A stretch of DNA of 9,708 nucleotides from CBDCGW01 sp964430745 (GTDB lineage Bacteria; Acidobacteriota; UBA890): positions 1-9,708 of the forward strand of contig CAYSHI010000150.1 in assembly GCA_964430745.1 (NCBI GenBank), in the 5' to 3' direction. Of the stretch, positions 7,286-9,708 are shown piece after piece (the stretch's first letter is position 1; each line of letters begins with the position of its first letter). Both the position numbers and the translations under genes were made by a program. The notes beneath the pieces are model-generated. The model had not been told where the DNA came from. It saw nothing but the letters and a program-made list of their open reading frames with translations, and made no database searches.

Positions 7286-7312
7286 TGTGTACATCCTTAG
7301 AAATTATACACA
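7286..7312 (-). promoter_or_regulatory. Probable vapBC promoter -10 box and operator
   Basis: On the minus strand a perfect TATAAT lies at 7308-7303, about 64 bp before the vapB start. No good -35 box is seen at 17 bp. An inverted repeat TGTGTA (7286-7291) and TACACA (7307-7312), 21 bp centre to centre (two helical turns), overlaps this -10 box. That arrangement fits an autoregulatory ribbon-helix-helix operator. The arms are only 6 bp, so chance cannot be excluded. Confidence 0.45.
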
Positions 7313-7339
7313 TTGCGATTCGATCGGCGCGGACCGACG

Positions 7340-7570
7340 TTACAAACCCATGAGACGGCCGTGACCGGCGAATTTCAGGAAGCCGTCTTCGAAGACAAAG
7401 CCCGGCGAGGCGTTGTGCAGTAGCACCTCGAGGACGAGTGGTTCCGTCGACCGGGATGAGCGCACTCACCATGATAATCGTGTCGCCGACTACCTGCTCG
7501 ATCCTGCCGCGTTACGCCCCTCGGATTCTCGGTGATCACGCGGATGCTCTCCTCGTCGCCGTTTCGTTAG
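7340..7570 (-). pseudogene. Possible decayed gene remnant with frame changes
   Basis: Reading the minus strand from about 7570 to 7340, protein-like sequence jumps through three frames: first DEESIRVITENPRGVTRQD, then RIEQVVGDTIIMVSALIPVD, then EPLVLEVLLHNASPGFVFED followed by GFLKFAGHGRLMGL and a TAA stop at 7342-7340. The last part can also be read as a free 41-codon frame from a GTG at 7465. The alternating hydrophobic pattern looks more like degraded coding sequence than GC-rich noise, but I recognise no family. Two frame changes in about 230 bp would make it a pseudogene. It sits between the vapBC promoter and the cytochrome promoter, and may be debris from an insertion. Confidence 0.25.
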
Positions 7571-7618
7571 ACAGCTCACACCCGCATGGGGGGCGCTCGT
7601 CCGAGGTGGCTAAGCCCC

Positions 7619-7647
7619 TTGACACAAACAGGATATTTAGATACGAA
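7619..7647 (+). promoter_or_regulatory. Candidate sigma-70-type promoter of the cytochrome operon
   Basis: A perfect -35 hexamer TTGACA (7619-7624) is followed after exactly 17 bp by TACGAA (7642-7647), a poor -10 match keeping the first T, the A at position 2 and the A at position 5. Transcription would begin about 20 bp before the ATG at 7675. The local sequence is more AT-rich than its surroundings. This supports 7675, not 7438, as the start of the first cytochrome gene. Confidence 0.45.
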
Positions 7648-7674
7648 TCTCTCCAAAGAACCGCCGAGGTTCCG

Positions 7675-8853
7675 ATGCCCCCGAAGTTCAACAAACGAAG
7701 CCTGGCTGCAGGAGTTGCTTTGAGTGGACTGATGCTGACGCTGGGAGTGGGAGCGTCGGCGATTGGCGACGGGGGCCGGGCCGGCAGTTCTCAGGCGACG
7801 GCGCAGCAGGTGAATCCGGACGGATACACCAGCGCTCGGGTCTGTGGAGAATGCCACAGAGACATCTACGAATCCTGGAAGGGGAGCCTGCACGCCTTTT
7901 CTCTCACCGACCCGATCTTCGACACCGCCTACATGCAAGCCGTTCGGCAGGAGGGGGACCAAGCGCGAGTTATCTGCCTGCGATGTCACGCGCCGATGAC
8001 CATGTTCAACGGCGATTACATGCTCGAGGAGGGGGTAACGCGGGAGGGTGTCAGCTGTGACTTCTGCCACACGGTCACCGCGGTCCACCTGGACGGCCGG
8101 GACCAGCCCTTTGAGACGGTGCCCGGAATCATCAAGCGGAGCACGATCGAGGTCACCGACTCCCCCGCCCACGAAGTCGCCTATTCCGAGCTCCACGCCT
8201 CGGCTGAGTTCTGTGGCGGCTGTCACAACTTCGTGTCGCCCGCCGGCGCTGCGGTGCTGACAACCTACGACGAGTGGCGCGACGGCCCCTACGCTGCACA
8301 AGGGATTCCCTGTCAAAGCTGCCATATGGCGCTTTCGCCCGGCCGGGTGGCGGAGCATCCATCGAGCTCAGGAAGCGGGTTCAACCTCCACCGATTGATT
8401 CGGGACACCGACCAACTCCGCAGCGCTCTCACCGTAGAAGTCACCCGCGGCACGCGAGCCGCGGGTGTCGTCGACGTAGAGGTCGCGATCGAGAACGTCG
8501 GATCCGGTCACATGGCGCCGACGGGAATGCCGACGCGCGAGGTCGTCTTGACGGTTATCGCCGAGGGTCCGGCGAGGTCGCAGACGAGCGCGCGGCGCTA
8601 CGGCAAGGTCGTCGCCGACAGTGACGGTACCGTACTGGAGACGGATGTAGACGTGTTGTTGCGCGGTGCCCTCATCCTCAACGACACGCGCATCGCTCCG
8701 GGCGAGCGACGCGTCGAACGGATGAGCTTTCGGGGCCTCGGAGACGGTCAGGTAACACTAGTCGCGGCGCTTTCGTATGAATACGCGCCGGCGATTCTGA
8801 CCGTCCAACGGATGAACATAAAACTCGCGGAGGCAGAGCGGATCATTCGCTGA
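7675..8853 (+). CDS. Secreted pentaheme c-type cytochrome (c554-like family)
   Basis: A 392-residue periplasmic electron-transfer protein. The N-terminus MPPKFNKRSL plus a hydrophobic stretch to about residue 29 is a Sec signal, cut near ASA. Five CxxCH haem sites are visible: Cys57 (CGECH), Cys101 (CLRCH), Cys128 (CDFCH), Cys180 (CGGCH) and Cys213 (CQSCH). Scattered His residues are available as sixth ligands. This spacing resembles the Cytochrome_C554-type multiheme family (PF13435-like). Residues about 245-392 lack haem motifs and form a beta-rich domain with NVGSGHMAPTG, a conserved signature in the C-terminal domain of such cytochromes. The frame is open upstream to 7438, but the signal peptide, GAGG at 7666-7669 and the promoter at 7619 favour 7675. 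It is first in an operon, 35 bp before the next cytochrome. Whether it is a shuttle or a terminal reductase is not known. Confidence 0.88.
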   Translation: MPPKFNKRSLAAGVALSGLMLTLGVGASAIGDGGRAGSSQATAQQVNPDGYTSARVCGECHRDIYESWKGSLHAFSLTDPIFDTAYMQAVRQEGDQARVICLRCHAPMTMFNGDYMLEEGVTREGVSCDFCHTVTAVHLDGRDQPFETVPGIIKRSTIEVTDSPAHEVAYSELHASAEFCGGCHNFVSPAGAAVLTTYDEWRDGPYAAQGIPCQSCHMALSPGRVAEHPSSSGSGFNLHRLIRDTDQLRSALTVEVTRGTRAAGVVDVEVAIENVGSGHMAPTGMPTREVVLTVIAEGPARSQTSARRYGKVVADSDGTVLETDVDVLLRGALILNDTRIAPGERRVERMSFRGLGDGQVTLVAALSYEYAPAILTVQRMNIKLAEAERIIR

Positions 8854-8888
8854 GACGGCAGAGGGACCGACGGAGGGGCGAGAAGCTG

Positions 8889-9455
8889 ATGAAGGGCAAA
8901 GGGCGACGGCCGGGCCGACTACGCATCCGCAGCTCATGCGGCAGCGTCTCGAGCTGGAGATTGCTCGCCGCCCTGGTGGTTCTGATCATCGGTCTCGGAG
9001 GGATCGGAATCGCCCTCTCCATGACTACGACGGAAGTCACCCAGCCCCTCGCCTTCAGCCACGTCATGCACCTCGAAGAGGTCGGCCTCGAATGCGCCGA
9101 CTGTCACCTGTACGCGACCAGCGGCGAAAGAACCATCATCCCGAACATCGAGGGCTGCGCCGACTGCCATTTCGAGGCCATCACCGAGTCCGAAAACGAG
9201 GCCCGGCTGGTCGAGTACATCGAGTCCGAGCAGCCCATCCCCTGGCGGCAGGTCTTCTGGGTCCCGGATCACGTCTACTTCTCTCATCGACGCCACACGG
9301 CCGCCGCCGAGATCGAATGTGAGACCTGCCACGGCCCGGTCTCACAGCGGGACGAGGCTCTGACCCGTGCGCTTTTACCGATGACGATGGACACCTGCAT
9401 GGACTGTCACGACCGCTCCGAAGTGACCAACGACTGCATCGTATGCCACAGGTAG
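8889..9455 (+). CDS. Membrane-anchored pentaheme cytochrome (ActA/QrcA-like)
   Basis: A 188-residue cytochrome with one N-terminal membrane helix (about 23-45) and a periplasmic domain carrying five CxxCH sites: Cys69, Cys90, Cys144, Cys170 and Cys183. Two FSHxxH motifs (57-61 region and 132-136) precede the haem groups, as in c7/c3-type modules where these His serve as distal ligands. The segment QPIPWRQVFWVPDHVYFSH is the signature seen in ActA of alternative complex III and QrcA of the quinone reductase complex. In those complexes the subunit carries electrons between the complex and periplasmic partners. GGAGGGG at 8872-8878 lies 10 nt before the ATG. Only 4 bp separate it from the molybdopterin oxidoreductase gene, so the two are surely co-translated. 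Assignment to the superfamily is firm; the exact complex type is open. Confidence 0.87.
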   Translation: MKGKGRRPGRLRIRSSCGSVSSWRLLAALVVLIIGLGGIGIALSMTTTEVTQPLAFSHVMHLEEVGLECADCHLYATSGERTIIPNIEGCADCHFEAITESENEARLVEYIESEQPIPWRQVFWVPDHVYFSHRRHTAAAEIECETCHGPVSQRDEALTRALLPMTMDTCMDCHDRSEVTNDCIVCHR

Positions 9456-9459
9456 CCCC

Positions 9460-9708
9460 ATGATCCTGCCCCGACGAGAATTCCTCAGGCTACTCGGCGT
9501 TGCCGCCGGCACCGCGGGGCTCGGAGGATGCGGGCGCATGTGGTCCGTACCCGATGAGATGGTCGATCGGGCGCTGCGCGGTCCCGGCCTCGAAAGCACC
9601 GCTCAGACCGTCTGCGGTTTGTGCCCCTCGGGATGCGGTGTGACGGTCCGCCTGGTCGACAACGTGCCGGTCGGGCTCAGGGGCAATCCGAATCATCCAC
9701 TGAACCGC
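9460..9708 (+). CDS. Molybdopterin oxidoreductase catalytic subunit, N-terminal part
   Basis: The first 83 codons of a gene cut by the window end. The N-terminus MILPRREFLRLLG is a Tat signal (RRxFL), so the protein is exported folded with its cofactor. GLGGC at residues 20-24 reads as a lipobox, suggesting a lipid anchor on Cys24. Cys52, Cys55 and Cys59 (CGLCPSGC) match the CxxCxxxC part of the N-terminal [4Fe-4S] site of DMSO-reductase-family enzymes; the fourth Cys would lie beyond the edge. GNPNHPLNR is also typical of this family. The context (a pentaheme ActA/QrcA-like gene 4 bp upstream) points to a Qrc, alternative complex III or Psr-like complex. The kept cysteines hint at a true cluster, whereas some ActB/QrcB relatives have lost cofactors. 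The ribosome site is weak, fitting translational coupling. Confidence 0.85.
   Translation, partial: MILPRREFLRLLGVAAGTAGLGGCGRMWSVPDEMVDRALRGPGLESTAQTVCGLCPSGCGVTVRLVDNVPVGLRGNPNHPLNR

Noticed and set aside
7239..7472. N-terminal extension of vapB to 7472
   Set aside because: The VapB family sequence begins at 7238, which has its own GGAGGG site; the extension also spans the TATAAT promoter box.
7438..7674. N-terminal extension of the first cytochrome to an ATG at 7438
   Set aside because: The extension would bury a good signal peptide, has no ribosome site at its start, and overlaps a likely promoter at 7619-7647.
1..9708. tRNA, rRNA, CRISPR array, insertion sequence
   Set aside because: No cloverleaf with a TTCGA-type arm, no evenly spaced direct repeats and no transposase-like frame were seen in the window.

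Overview
This GC-rich window looks like a chromosomal segment of a Gram-negative-type bacterium. It carries Sec, Tat and lipoprotein-type export signals, multiheme c-type cytochromes, a secreted tricorn-type protease and an orphan hybrid histidine kinase. That mix suggests an uncultivated Acidobacteriota, Gemmatimonadota or Myxococcota-like lineage. This is inference from gene content and base composition; no taxonomic marker is present.

Layout. Positions 1-569 hold no convincing gene. Within them, 138-454 contains three consecutive imperfect hairpins. A large minus-strand gene (570-3905) encodes an exported tricorn protease homologue (S41 family) with a double beta-propeller, a PDZ domain and an intact catalytic tetrad. 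A 387-bp divergent intergenic region (3906-4292) carries a strikingly AT-rich island and repeated GTCCGTGA elements. It separates the protease from a plus-strand polytopic hybrid histidine kinase (4293-6755). The 3' end of the kinase gene overlaps, antisense, the end of vapC, the toxin gene of a VapBC module on the minus strand (6658-7238). Between vapB and the next gene lie the vapBC promoter/operator and what looks like a decayed, frameshifted gene remnant (7340-7570, minus).

The right end (7619 onward) is the start of a plus-strand redox operon running off the window. A consensus-like promoter precedes a secreted pentaheme cytochrome of the c554-like type. Next comes a membrane-anchored pentaheme cytochrome resembling ActA/QrcA, then the N-terminus of a Tat-exported, probably lipid-anchored molybdopterin oxidoreductase with a CxxCxxxC iron-sulfur motif. 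Together they look like a quinone-linked respiratory module of the Qrc / alternative complex III / polysulfide-reductase-like superfamily, with ten haem sites in the visible part. The Fe-S and NrfD-type membrane subunits expected of such a complex would lie beyond position 9708.

The most interesting items are the redox operon with its unassigned physiological partner, the structured non-coding region 138-454, the duplicated operator-like elements between protease and kinase, and the kinase/vapC antisense overlap.
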